Both the position numbers and the translations under genes were made by a program. The notes beneath the pieces are model-generated. The model worked only from the letters and a program-made list of their open reading frames with translations. It searched no databases and was not told the DNA's origin. A stretch of 64,000 nucleotides of DNA from CAJCIS01 sp965276755. GTDB lineage: Bacteria; Pseudomonadota; Alphaproteobacteria; Acetobacterales; Acetobacteraceae. The stretch covers positions 310,001-374,000 of the forward strand of contig OZ255625.1 of the NCBI GenBank assembly GCA_965276755.1, read 5' to 3'. Shown piece by piece: positions 44,784-53,439 of the stretch (position 1 is the stretch's first letter; the number at the start of each line of letters is the position of its first letter).

Positions 44784-45659
44784 TTAAGTCTCTCCCAATA
44801 ACCACCCTTCACAGCAGGCTCTTGCGAGAGTTCTGACCTTGCCTATATAGCTTGCCCGCTCACTGACGCTGATCACGCCGCGGCTGTCGAGCAAATTGAA
44901 CAGATGGCTGGCCTTGATGCACTGGTCGTAGGCGGGCAGCGGGAGGCGCGCGTCGAGCAGTGCCGTGCATTCGGCCTGCGCGTCGGTGAAGTGGCGGGCG
45001 AGCATGGCGGTGTTGGCGCGTTCGAAATTGTACGCGCTGTATTCGCGTTCGGCGCGCAGGAAGACGTCGCCATAGGTGACGCCGGCGCCGTTGAAATCGA
45101 GGTCATAGACGCTTTCCACGCCTTGCACGTACATGGCCAGGCGTTCGAGGCCGTAGGTGAATTCGCTGCTGGGCAGGATAACGGGGATGCCGCCGACCTG
45201 CTGGAAATAGGTGAATTGGGTGACTTCCATGCCGTCGCACCAGACTTCCCAGCCCAGGCCCCAGGCACCTAATGTAGGGGATTCCCAATCGTCCTCCACG
45301 AATCGGAAATCGTGAAGCGCCATGTCGATGCCGATGGCGCGATAGCTTTCCAGCACCAGCGCCTGGGCGTCCGCCGGGCTGGGCTTCATGATGACCTGGT
45401 ATTGGTAGTAATGCTGCAGCCGGTTGGGATTTTGGCCGTAGCGGCCATCGCTGGGGCGGCGGCAGGGCTGGACGTAGGCGGCGCGCCAGGGCTTGGGGCC
45501 CAGCGCGCGCAGGGTGGTAGCCGGGTGGAAGGTGCCCGCGCCCATTTCCAGGTCGTAGGGTTGGAGGATGACGCAGCCTTCCGCCCCCCAGAAGGCGTGC
45601 AGACGCAGGACCAGCTCCTGGAAGCTGGGCGGCTTGGTGGGCGTGTCTTGAACGAGCAT
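44784..45659 (-). CDS. glyQ: Glycyl-tRNA synthetase alpha subunit
   Basis: 291 residues from the ATG at 45659 (MLVQDTPTKPPSFQELVLRL), normal for GlyQ. Class II motifs are seen in GCVILQPYDLEMGAGTFHPAT, PCRRPSDGRYGQNPNRLQHYYQYQV and SEFTYGLERLAMY. It forms an alpha2beta2 enzyme with GlyS and catalyses glycine activation. The start codon is only 9 bp from the divergent GTG of the membrane protein at 45669. Confidence 0.97.
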   Translation of the reverse strand: MLVQDTPTKPPSFQELVLRLHAFWGAEGCVILQPYDLEMGAGTFHPATTLRALGPKPWRAAYVQPCRRPSDGRYGQNPNRLQHYYQYQVIMKPSPADAQALVLESYRAIGIDMALHDFRFVEDDWESPTLGAWGLGWEVWCDGMEVTQFTYFQQVGGIPVILPSSEFTYGLERLAMYVQGVESVYDLDFNGAGVTYGDVFLRAEREYSAYNFERANTAMLARHFTDAQAECTALLDARLPLPAYDQCIKASHLFNLLDSRGVISVSERASYIGKVRTLARACCEGWLLGET

Positions 45660-45668
45660 GGAGGCAGG

Positions 45669-46052
45669 GTGGCGCGCGTGGCGATATTGGGCAAGGCGGT
45701 GCGGCGGCGGGACTGGGTGGCGCTGGGCGTGGTGGCGGCGTGGATTGCGGGGATGATCGGCTATCGTTATGTCTATATCGAGCCGCGCGCGTGGGGCGCC
45801 ATCTGCGCGGCGGCGGCTGGCGCACCGCTGTCGTGCGTGCCGCGGGCCGGGCTGTTGTGGCTGCAGCGGGAGTATCTGTGGGGCGGCGGCGCGCTGGCAC
45901 TGGGGTTGTGGGCGTTCCTTTTTCGCGGGCCGTTCTGGGTGGTTGTGGCGGCGATTTGCGTGGGCGTTGGCGGCGTGGAAAATTACAACGCGACCTGGGC
46001 GATGGTGGGGTTGGCGCTTGGAGCGTGGGTGTGGGTGGAGGGTGCGCGTTGA
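45669..46052 (+). CDS. Small membrane protein, unknown function
   Basis: About 127 residues from a GTG at 45669, with GGAGG four bases upstream; a GTG at 45678 is an alternative. There are three to four hydrophobic segments: WVALGVVAAWIAGMIGYRYVYI, LWGGGALALGLWAFLF, and WVVVAAICVGVGGVENYNATWAMVGLALGAWVWV in two halves. Two Cys residues fall in the first periplasmic-like loop (AICAAAAGAPLSCVPRAG). It is divergent from glyQ with almost no intergenic space, so its promoter probably lies inside glyQ. No family recognised. Confidence 0.65.
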   Translation: MARVAILGKAVRRRDWVALGVVAAWIAGMIGYRYVYIEPRAWGAICAAAAGAPLSCVPRAGLLWLQREYLWGGGALALGLWAFLFRGPFWVVVAAICVGVGGVENYNATWAMVGLALGAWVWVEGAR

Positions 46053-46108
46053 AGGTTGCCTGAATTTTCGTTTCATGGTGAGCATGGCGCGCTTGCTGGA
46101 GATGCCCC

Positions 46109-48241
46109 ATGCGCCGTCGCGCTCTCGTGTTTTTCGCCGCCCTGTTCTGTGGGGCGGCCGCATTGCCCGGCCAGAGCGCGCCGTCGGCAAAGGTGGCGGC
46201 CGTGACCGACACATACCATGGCGAGACAATCACCGACCCGTATCGCTGGATGGAGAAGACCGGGCCCGATTTCGTCGCCTGGGCACACGCGCAGGACGCG
46301 CAGACGCGCGGCGAACTGAAAGCGCTGCCAGGCTACGCCAAACTCTCGCAGGACATCGCGGCTGCGGTCGAGGCAGAAATCAGGGTTAGCCACGCGCAGC
46401 GCGTCGGCGGGCAAATCTATTACAAGAAGCTGGGCCATGGGGAGGCGCAGGCCAGCCTGTATGTCCGTCCACTGGCCGGCGGGGCGGAGAGGCGGCTTGT
46501 CGATCCTGTCGCACTCGGAGGTGACACGACCACAATCACCGAATATGCGGTCTCGGCTGATAATTCCATGCTCGCCTATACGCTTTCCAGCGGCGGATCG
46601 GAAGAGGCGGTACTGCATTTCGTCGAGCTGCGCACGGGTCGCGCCTTTCCTGAGGCCATCGATCGCGCGCGCTTTGCCGGTGCGTCATGGGCCGATGACG
46701 GCAAGACGGTCTATTTCACGCGGTTAAAACCGGGCGGGGTGGGGGCGGACCGGTTTTCGGATGTCACCGTCTATCGCCATCATCCGGGCACCGATCCTGT
46801 TCGCGACGAGCCGGTTCTAACGGCCGTGTCCGTCGGCAGCGCGCTGGGGCGGCAGGGTTTCGTTTCCGTGCTGACGCAGCCGGGCTGCGCTTATGCGTTT
46901 GCCAACGCCAATAGCGGCGTATCGCCGGAATCAGAATGGTACGTTACCAGTGCTGCCTCTTTGGAAAGCGCTGGGGCGGTGCATTGGACGCGCATTGCAA
47001 GCCTTGCCGACAAGATCGACCTCTCGCCGGTGGTGCATGGCAACACGGCCTATCTTGCGAGCTTCCTTGATGCGTCACGCAGAAAAATCATCAGCATCGA
47101 CCTGACCCATCCCGATATCGCTCACGCCGTGCCGGTTTTCCCCGAACAGAAGGGCGTCGTGAAGAACATCGCCGTGGCGTCGGACGGCGTCTATATCGCC
47201 TACGCGGATGCCACCTACTACCGACTGCGGCGCGTAGATTTCGCGGGTTCGCCGGCCGTGGAACTGGCCACACCCTATCAGGGCGTGATCAATGAATTGG
47301 TGTCCGATCCGCGCCTGCCCGGTGTTGTGGCAAGCCTCGAATCCTGGGTGCGGCCGAATGCGTTTTATCTGGCGTCAGGCACGGGCATGCGTGCGCTCGA
47401 CCTGGCGCCGCCCTTTCCCATGGATATTTCCTCGCTCGTGACCGAGACGATCCAGGCGCGCGCGGGCGATGGCACGATGATCCCGGTTTCTGTCGTGCAT
47501 CGGAGAGGGCTGAAGATGGATGGCGCTGCGCCCACGCTGGTCGATGCCTACGGCGCCTACGGCATACCGGCCGACCCGTTTTTCAATGCTGCGTTCACGC
47601 CCTTCCTGTTGCGTGGCGGCGTTTATGCCGAAGCGCATGTGCGCGGCGGCGGGGAGTTCGGCGAGGATTGGCACCTGGCCGGAAGAGGTGGCAAGAAGTC
47701 CAACACCTGGCGCGATTTCATCGCCGCGGTCGGTGCGCTGGAGCAGGCAGGCTACACCTCACCAGGCCACGTCGCGGGCATGGGCGTGAGCGCGGGCGGG
47801 ATAATGATCGGGCGCACGGTGACTGAACGGCCTGATTTGCTGACTGCGGCGGTGATGTGGGCGCCGATGATCAATACGCTGCGGTTTGAAACGACGGAGG
47901 GCGGCCCTGCCAACGTGGCCGAGTTCGGCACCGTTTCCACCAAGGACGGGTATGCGGCCTTGCGGGCGATGGACAGCTACAGCCACGTGCAGGCGGGTAC
48001 GACATACCCTGCCGTGCTGATTACCGGCGGCATGAACGATCATCGCGTGCCGGTCTGGATGGCGGGCGAAATGGCCGCGCGCCTGCAGGCGGCGAGCACC
48101 AGCGGCAAGCCTGTGCGTCTGCGCGTGGATTTCGCCGGAGGCCACCATCTGATGGGCGTTTCCAAGGCGGATATGGTGAGCCAGTCGGCGGACACCGAGG
48201 CATTCGTGCTCCACGCAGAGGGGGTGGAGGGGTTCAGGTAG
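46109..48241 (+). CDS. Prolyl oligopeptidase (S9A), exported
   Basis: 710 residues with a signal peptide (MRRRALVFFAALFCGAAALPGQSA). The N-terminal domain begins with the S9A marker DPYRWMEK, followed by the seven-bladed propeller region and the C-terminal alpha/beta-hydrolase peptidase. The nucleophile is Ser in GMGVSAGGIMIG (GxSxGG), with Asp in GMNDHRVPVWM and His in FAGGHHLMG. It cleaves peptides after proline in the periplasm or outside. The following gene begins 1 bp after its stop. Confidence 0.92.
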   Translation: MRRRALVFFAALFCGAAALPGQSAPSAKVAAVTDTYHGETITDPYRWMEKTGPDFVAWAHAQDAQTRGELKALPGYAKLSQDIAAAVEAEIRVSHAQRVGGQIYYKKLGHGEAQASLYVRPLAGGAERRLVDPVALGGDTTTITEYAVSADNSMLAYTLSSGGSEEAVLHFVELRTGRAFPEAIDRARFAGASWADDGKTVYFTRLKPGGVGADRFSDVTVYRHHPGTDPVRDEPVLTAVSVGSALGRQGFVSVLTQPGCAYAFANANSGVSPESEWYVTSAASLESAGAVHWTRIASLADKIDLSPVVHGNTAYLASFLDASRRKIISIDLTHPDIAHAVPVFPEQKGVVKNIAVASDGVYIAYADATYYRLRRVDFAGSPAVELATPYQGVINELVSDPRLPGVVASLESWVRPNAFYLASGTGMRALDLAPPFPMDISSLVTETIQARAGDGTMIPVSVVHRRGLKMDGAAPTLVDAYGAYGIPADPFFNAAFTPFLLRGGVYAEAHVRGGGEFGEDWHLAGRGGKKSNTWRDFIAAVGALEQAGYTSPGHVAGMGVSAGGIMIGRTVTERPDLLTAAVMWAPMINTLRFETTEGGPANVAEFGTVSTKDGYAALRAMDSYSHVQAGTTYPAVLITGGMNDHRVPVWMAGEMAARLQAASTSGKPVRLRVDFAGGHHLMGVSKADMVSQSADTEAFVLHAEGVEGFR

Positions 48242-48242
48242 C

Positions 48243-48714
48243 ATGCGCGCGGCCGCCGCGTTCCTGATCGGATTAGGGTTGGCGGCGCCCGCGGCGGCCT
48301 CGCCTGCGACTATTGCGTTCGACGTGCTGACATCCTGGCAGGGCCAGTGGACAATTACGCGAGATGGCAAGTCGCGCCCGATCGTGATGACGTATGAGAT
48401 TGCGTCCCGCGGCTCGATCGTTACCGAACAATTTGGCCGTGAACTTTCCGTGTTCTATCTCGATGGCGATCGGCTGCTGATGACCCATTTCTGCAATGCC
48501 GGCAATCAGCCTCGCCTACGGCTTCGTGCGGACGCAAAGCCCGGCGTCATGGAATTCGTCATGTTCGATATTACGGGGCTGCGGGATGCCAAGTGCGCAT
48601 GTCCAGGAAATAATTTACCAAATCGTTGACCCGCACACGGTCAAATTGTCTTTGGTGTGGACTGGTGAAGGTACCGGCCTTCCGGAGGAGTATACGCTGC
48701 GCGGGCTACATTAA
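48243..48714 (+). pseudogene. Frameshifted small secreted protein with C-terminal duplication
   Basis: The frame opens with a signal peptide (MRAAAAFLIGLGLAAPAAA) and runs through LLMTHFCNAGNQPRLRL to GLRDAKCA, then ends early (CPGNNLPNR). The expected continuation HVQEIIYQIVDPHTVKL...PEEYTLRGLH lies in the +1 frame and ends at 48714. The break at about 48594-48600 coincides with the start of a 132 bp tandem duplication, which adds a second copy of the C-terminus downstream. The family is a small lipocalin-like exported protein with the motif THFC. It was probably co-transcribed with the peptidase gene. Confidence 0.75.
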
Positions 48715-48854
48715 CCCGCTGAGGCTGCGCATGTCCAGGAAATAATTTACCAAATCGTTGACCCGCACACGGTCAAATTGTCTTTGGTGTGGACTGGTGA
48801 AGGTACCGGCCTTCCGGAGGAGTATACGCTGCGCGGGCTACATTAACCCGCTGA
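48594..48854 (+). repeat. Perfect 129 bp tandem duplication (132 bp period)
   Basis: Bases 48594-48722 and 48726-48854 are identical by eye, covering the C-terminus of the broken gene, its stop and the following CCCGCTGA. The identity suggests a recent event. Confidence 0.95.
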
Positions 48855-48875
48855 AAGGCTGTCGCCTGCATAAAT

Positions 48876-48911
48876 GACGGGGGGTTTGGGGAGGATGGCG
48901 CATCTCCCCCA
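48876..48911 (-). repeat. Repeat A, single unit, minus orientation
   Basis: A unit with slightly altered stem (GGGGAGGATGGCGCATCTCCCC). It follows the duplicated segment; beyond it, to 49116, I see no gene, only the likely promoter of the next gene. Confidence 0.92.
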
Positions 48912-49116
48912 ACCTTTACCTGCTCGGCTTTGCCAGTTTATGGCAAAATAATGGCGCAGACCCGGCTAAAAATGGGAGTGATTGCAACCGCTCCCGTAGC
49001 TGCCGTTTACTAATCGTTACTGCATAGGGGTGCAGGGTTTGCAACCCGTCTTGTCGTCCGGCGTTGATCGGGTACGCGTTCCATCGGAACACGCCATGAC
49101 CTATTGGAGGCACCCC

Positions 49117-49428
49117 ATGAAGATCGTATTTGCCGCTGTCACCGCGCTGGCCCTCACGACCGGAGCGGCTTTGGCGCAAAGCGCCACGGACTCGACCACG
49201 ACAACGCAAAACACCCTGGCTCCGCCGCCCGTCTCCACGTCCCAGACGACGCAGACCACGCATGCGCAGGACGCCTATGGCGACACCAAGGACAGCAAAT
49301 CATCGACCTATCAGGACAGCACGGGTGCTGTCGCCAAGGAGAGCCAGACCACGACGGTCATTCCGCCAACCCCGCCGCCGACCACGACGACGACCACAAC
49401 CACCACGCAATCGGGCAACGGCCAATAA
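49117..49428 (+). CDS. Small secreted Thr/Pro-rich protein
   Basis: 103 residues from the ATG at 49117, with GGAGG seven bases upstream. The signal peptide (MKIVFAAVTALALTTGAALA) is followed by a low-complexity mature part rich in Thr, Gln and Ser, containing DAYGDTKDSKSSTYQDSTG and a C-terminal PPPTTTTTTTTTQ tract. It resembles short periplasmic 'PA-Tn' proteins of acetic acid bacteria. Function unknown. The next gene has a similar T-rich tail and starts 24 bp later, suggesting they act together. Confidence 0.72.
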   Translation: MKIVFAAVTALALTTGAALAQSATDSTTTTQNTLAPPPVSTSQTTQTTHAQDAYGDTKDSKSSTYQDSTGAVAKESQTTTVIPPTPPPTTTTTTTTTQSGNGQ

Positions 49429-49452
49429 TTGACGCCTCAGGAGAATATCATC

Positions 49453-49662
49453 ATGACTCTGGATCGTAAATTCTTGCGCGTTGGCTTGACTGCCTGCGCA
49501 TTGACAAGCGCGGGTCTTCTCTCGGCCTGCGGCGGAGACAGCCCGCCGGTCACGACCAGCCAGACGACGACAACGACAACCGCTCCGCCGCCGATGCCGC
49601 CGCCGATGGTGCCGACATCATCCAGCACCACGACCACGACGACGCACACGCAAGGGCAGTAA
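49453..49662 (+). CDS. Small Thr/Pro-rich lipoprotein
   Basis: 69 residues from the ATG at 49453, preceded by AGGAG. The lipoprotein signal (FLRVGLTACALTSAGLLSAC) has the lipobox LLSAC, so the mature N-terminus is a lipidated Cys followed by GGDSPP. The rest is Thr/Pro low complexity (TTTTTTAPPPMPPPMVP) ending TTTTTTHTQGQ. Paired with the preceding secreted protein; function unknown. Confidence 0.72.
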   Translation: MTLDRKFLRVGLTACALTSAGLLSACGGDSPPVTTSQTTTTTTAPPPMPPPMVPTSSSTTTTTTHTQGQ

Positions 49663-49673
49663 AACCGCCGCAG

Positions 49674-49717
49674 AACGCGAGCGGGCCGGAGGCGCAACCT
49701 CCAGCCCGCAGCGCGTT
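49674..49717. terminator. Bidirectional hairpin terminator between convergent genes
   Basis: Stem GCGGGC-GGAGG / CCTCC-GCCCGC around CGCAA, extended by AACGCG / CGCGTT. It lies 12 bp after the lipoprotein stop and overlaps the stop of the convergent aminotransferase. It has no long T tract, so termination strength is uncertain. Confidence 0.6.
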
Positions 49718-51095
49718 ACAGCCAACCGCGCCGGACCAGTTCTTCCGCCGTGTCATCCAAAGCCGCACGGGTAATGGCCACCAGCTGATCAGCCTCGCTC
49801 TCACTGAGCACGTAGGGCGGTGCGGTCAACATCGTGCTGCCGGTCGCACGCAGGATCAATCCGCGCCGATACGCAAAATCGCGGCACAGGCTGCCCACAT
49901 CATCGAACTTCGCGAATTTGGCACGCGTCGCGCGATTGGGCGTCAGCTCCAGCCCACCCAGCAGCCCAACCATGCGCGCCTCGCCCACCAGCCGGTGATC
50001 GGTCAGCGCGCACCAACGTTGTTTCAAACAGGGCCCGATCTCGTCGCGCACGCGCTCGACCAGATTTTCATCGATAATGATGCGCAAATTGGCCACGCCC
50101 GCCGCACAGCAAACGGGATGGCCTGATGTGGTAAATCCGTGCCAGAATGCGCCGCCGCGCGCGAGCACGTCCGCGATCGCGTCGCTGACCATGACACCAC
50201 CCAACGGTAGATAGCCGCTGGTGACGTTCTTGGCAAAAGTCATGAGGTCGGGCGTAAATCCGTAATACTGGCTGCCGAACCAGGCGCCCGTGCGCCCAAA
50301 TCCGCAGATGACTTCGTCCGACACGATCAGCACGTCCCGCTCGCGGCAGATTCGCTCGACCTCGGGCCAGTACGTGTCGGGCGGCATGATGACACCGCCG
50401 GCACCCTGGATCGGCTCGCCGATAAAGGCGCCGACATTTTCCGCACCCACGCGGTCAATGGCGCGGCCCACTTCACGCGCGGCGTGCAGGCCGAATTCGG
50501 CGGGGCTCAGATCGCCGCCCTCGCCCCACCAGTAGGGTTGCTGGACGTGGATCACGCCCGGGATCGGCAAATCGCCTTGCTTGTGCATGTAGTCCATGCC
50601 GCCCAGGCTTGCGCCGCCCACGGTCGATCCGTGATAGGCATTATGGCGCGCGATGAACGCGGCCTTGGAAGGGCGGCCGCGCAGCTTCCAGTAATGGCGC
50701 ACCATGCGGATAATGGTGTCATTGCCCTCGCTGCCTGAATTGGTAAAGAAGCACTGTGTAAAACCAGGCGCCAGCGAGCCAAGCATTTCCGCCAGTTCGA
50801 TCGCCGGCATCGTCGTCGATTTGAAGAACGTATTATAGAACGGCAATTGCACCATCTGCGCATAGGCCGCGTCCGCAATCTCGCGCCTGCCATAACCAAC
50901 CGCGACGTTCCACAGCCCCGAAAATCCGTCCAGGATGCGCCGGCCGGACGCATCCTTCAGCCAAACGCCCTCGCCCGAGACAATGACGCGCGTGCCTTCG
51001 GCGTTGAGCGCCATCATGTCGGTATTGGGATGGAAATGATGGCGTGCGTCGCGCGCCTGCAGGGCGGCCAGAGTGGAGAGGTCGTTCATGGTCAA
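49716..51095 (-). CDS. Class III omega-aminotransferase
   Basis: 459 residues. The PLP-binding features are FTNSGSEGNDTIIRMVRHYW, ARHNAYHGSTVGGASLGG, the Asp in LIVSDEVICGFGRTG, and the Lys in LMTFAKNVTSGYLPLGG. It belongs to the aspartate-aminotransferase-fold class III group containing beta-alanine/putrescine:pyruvate aminotransferases. The substrate is not identifiable. The start is MTMNDLSTLAAL; an ATG two codons in is equivalent. Upstream is a repeat A pair. Confidence 0.9.
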   Translation of the reverse strand: MTMNDLSTLAALQARDARHHFHPNTDMMALNAEGTRVIVSGEGVWLKDASGRRILDGFSGLWNVAVGYGRREIADAAYAQMVQLPFYNTFFKSTTMPAIELAEMLGSLAPGFTQCFFTNSGSEGNDTIIRMVRHYWKLRGRPSKAAFIARHNAYHGSTVGGASLGGMDYMHKQGDLPIPGVIHVQQPYWWGEGGDLSPAEFGLHAAREVGRAIDRVGAENVGAFIGEPIQGAGGVIMPPDTYWPEVERICRERDVLIVSDEVICGFGRTGAWFGSQYYGFTPDLMTFAKNVTSGYLPLGGVMVSDAIADVLARGGAFWHGFTTSGHPVCCAAGVANLRIIIDENLVERVRDEIGPCLKQRWCALTDHRLVGEARMVGLLGGLELTPNRATRAKFAKFDDVGSLCRDFAYRRGLILRATGSTMLTAPPYVLSESEADQLVAITRAALDDTAEELVRRGWL

Positions 51096-51215
51096 GCATC
51101 CAACTTTGTGATCACATTTCTAGGACGGCAGCCCGGCGCAAGCAAGGCGGACGAGAGGCGAGCCTCAAGGCAATCGGGCTAAGCGAAAAGAGTTCGGAGT
51201 AACATCGAAAAATAG

Positions 51216-51336
51216 CTGGAGGAGATGTGCCATCCCCATCGTGCGAAGCACGCTGTCGCGTGACGACCCCCCGTCGATTATAGAGCCTCGCCTACATAGT
51301 GATGGGAGGTCTGGGGGGCATGGCACATCTCCCCCA
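51216..51336. repeat. Repeat A tail-to-tail pair with extended arm
   Basis: The plus unit at 51216-51275 carries the extra hairpin CGTGCGAAGCACG seen at 22377-22436; the minus unit at 51301-51336 is diverged (GATGGGAGGTC). The spacer is 25 bp. The pair occupies most of the region from 51096 to 51420, which has no gene. Confidence 0.92.
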
Positions 51337-51420
51337 ATCTTGCCTTGTCTTCAGCCGATGTGTTCTTACCGGAGCTGACTGGTCTTCAGAACCTCTAATT
51401 CGTTGCAATGTGATAGAGGT

Positions 51421-52738
51421 CTAGCAGGCTGCGGAAAAGCATCAAAGTTTAACGTGTTTTCCCCGTCTTTTGGTTTTCAAACTCGCTTTTTAGGCCGATT
51501 TTGCCTCTGTCGGCCCCAAAACGCCGTCCGAAGCAGGCGTTTCCCGCTTCCAGTACAGACTCCCGGCGTGGTCAGGCCGCAACCGCCAACAGCTTGGGCA
51601 GCCGGATGAGATTATAGGCAGCCGCAGTCAGCGTGAACATCCATCCAACGCAAGCCGTGCCCCGATGCCGCGTCTTGCGAAAACCAGCGGCCGATTTCAT
51701 CCAGCCGAACACCTCCTCGATCCGCTTGCGCTTGCGCTGGCTGATCGCCTAGCCCTCGTGCCGCGTTGTGCGACCATCGATGGCCGAGCGGCGGTTCTTG
51801 TTGTTCTGCGCAACATGTGGCGTCACGCCAAGGCGACGCATCTCGGCCACGAAGTCGGCCGAGTCGTAGTTCTTGTCAGCGCCAAGCGTCATGGCAGGCG
51901 CCGCGACCAAGGCACCCACCATGGCGCACGCCGCCTCGCGCTCCGCCGTGCCGGTGGCATGCGTCAGGGCCACGTCCACCACCAAGCCGTTGCGGTTTTC
52001 GCTAAGCGCATGGCCCATGTGGCAAAGCTTGGCGGCCTGGCCTGCCGCTTTCTTATAGAGGCGCGCATCAGGATCCGTCTTGGAGGCATGCGTCTCATTG
52101 CTGCGAAGCTGGCCGCGAAAATCGACCTCGCCATTGCGCCCATCCGCCGGCGGCTCGCCCGAACCATCCTTGGGGGCAAAGCTCTTCATGCTGGCCCAGG
52201 CTTCGATCAGCGTGCCATCAACAGAGAAATGCTCGGTGGAGAGCAGCGGTGCGACCGCGGGGTGGGCCAGGATGGCCGCCAGAAATTGCCTTGCAATATC
52301 GCCCTCCAGCAGGCGTTTGCGGTTCTTGGTGAACACGGTCACGTCCCAGACCGGCGCGTCCAGCGACAGGCCGACAAACCAGCGGAACATCATGTTGTAG
52401 CGCAGCTGCTCCATCAGCTGCCGCTCCGAGCGGACGCCGAAGAAGGCTTGCACCAGCAACGCGCGCAGCAGTTTCTCAGGCGCGATGGACTCGCGGCCAA
52501 AGGGGGAATACATCGCCTCGAACTTGCCCGAGAGCTGATCGAGGGCCGCGTTCACCAGCGGGCGAATAACACGCAGCGGGTGATCCTTTGGGACTAGCGA
52601 TTCGGGACTGGCGTAGCTGAACATCTTGCCGGTCTGGCGGTCTGCTCCACGCATCGATGCGACTTTCCCGGCTGATCGAACGCGCTATTGAATCGTACCG
52701 CAGCCGTTTTGGGAAGGTGAATTTCCGCAGCCTGCTAG
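51421..52738 (-). mobile_element. IS1182-type insertion sequence (decayed)
   Basis: Terminal inverted repeats read CAGGCTGCGGAAA inward from both ends (51425 onward, and its inverse ending at 52734). Each is flanked by CTAG, consistent with a 4 bp palindromic target duplication at 51421-51424 and 52735-52738. The single transposase gene inside has a premature stop. Family membership is judged from the protein; the duplication is inferred because CTAG could also be part of the repeat. Confidence 0.8.
51572..52654 (-). pseudogene. IS1182-family transposase with an internal stop
   Basis: The frame runs from the ATG at 52654 (MRGADRQTGKMFSYASPESLVPKDHPLR) to TGA at 51572-51574. It is interrupted by a TAG at 51749-51751, after DGRTTRHEG, where a Tyr codon is expected. 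The remaining C-terminal part (AISQRKRKRIEEVFGWMKSA) contains the catalytic Glu of the DDE triad, so the truncated product would lack it. The Asp residues are in SVDGTLIEAW and TLGADKNYDS. The nonsense change probably makes the element immobile on its own. Confidence 0.85.
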
Positions 52739-52789
52739 AGGCAATGATCTTCAGATGCGTCAATCAGGTAGCCGCCAAGCTCCACGTCT

Positions 52790-53428
52790 CTACTTCAGGC
52801 TGAAGGCGTCGTGCAGGCCTTCCAGCGCGATTTGAACGGCTAACGCCGCCAGCAACACGCCTAACACGCGGCCGGCTACACTCGCGCCGGTTTCACCCAT
52901 GACTCGGGAGAGGAACCTCGCGGACAACAGGGCAGCCAGCGTGATCAGGATACACGCCAGGACCGCCGCCTCGATCGCTGCCACCCGCCAGGGATCGCCG
53001 CCGGTCTGGCTGTGCAGCACAACCATCGTCGTCATGGCACCCGGTCCAGCAATCAGGGGAATGCCCAAAGGGAAGATCGCGATGTCCTGGTCGGTGCGCA
53101 TCGCCACCTGGCGCTCGGTGTCGGTGCTGCGCAGCGCGTGCCGGTCGGTGACCATCTCGGCCGCGGTCAGGAACAGCAGCGCGCCGCCGGCAATGCGCAT
53201 TGCCGGCAGGCCGATGCCGAGCGCCTGCAGCAGCCCGGCGCCGGCCAGGCCGAACACCGCCAGCACGCACCCGCCCACCAGGCACGCGCGCCTGGCCTGG
53301 CTGGCACGCTCGGCCGGGGTATCGCCCTGCGTCATGGCGGCAAAAACCACCGCCGTGCCGGGCGGATCGACGATCACCAGCAGCGCCACCAGCGCGTAGA
53401 AGAAGGAGTTGAGCAAAGTCCAGGTCAC
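52790..53428 (-). CDS. MarC/NAAT-family membrane protein
   Basis: 212 residues from a GTG at 53428. About six transmembrane helices (FFYALVALLVIVDPPGTAVVF, LVGGCVLAVFGLAGAGLLQAL, PAMRIAGGALLFLTAAEM, and others). The signature VIVDPPG in the first helix and FPLGIPLIAGPGAMTTMVVL in the middle are characteristic of MarC proteins, whose transport role is not settled. It is transcribed after mobA, 11 bp apart. Confidence 0.88.
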   Translation of the reverse strand: MTWTLLNSFFYALVALLVIVDPPGTAVVFAAMTQGDTPAERASQARRACLVGGCVLAVFGLAGAGLLQALGIGLPAMRIAGGALLFLTAAEMVTDRHALRSTDTERQVAMRTDQDIAIFPLGIPLIAGPGAMTTMVVLHSQTGGDPWRVAAIEAAVLACILITLAALLSARFLSRVMGETGASVAGRVLGVLLAALAVQIALEGLHDAFSLK

Positions 53429-53439
53429 GGCGGCATGCT

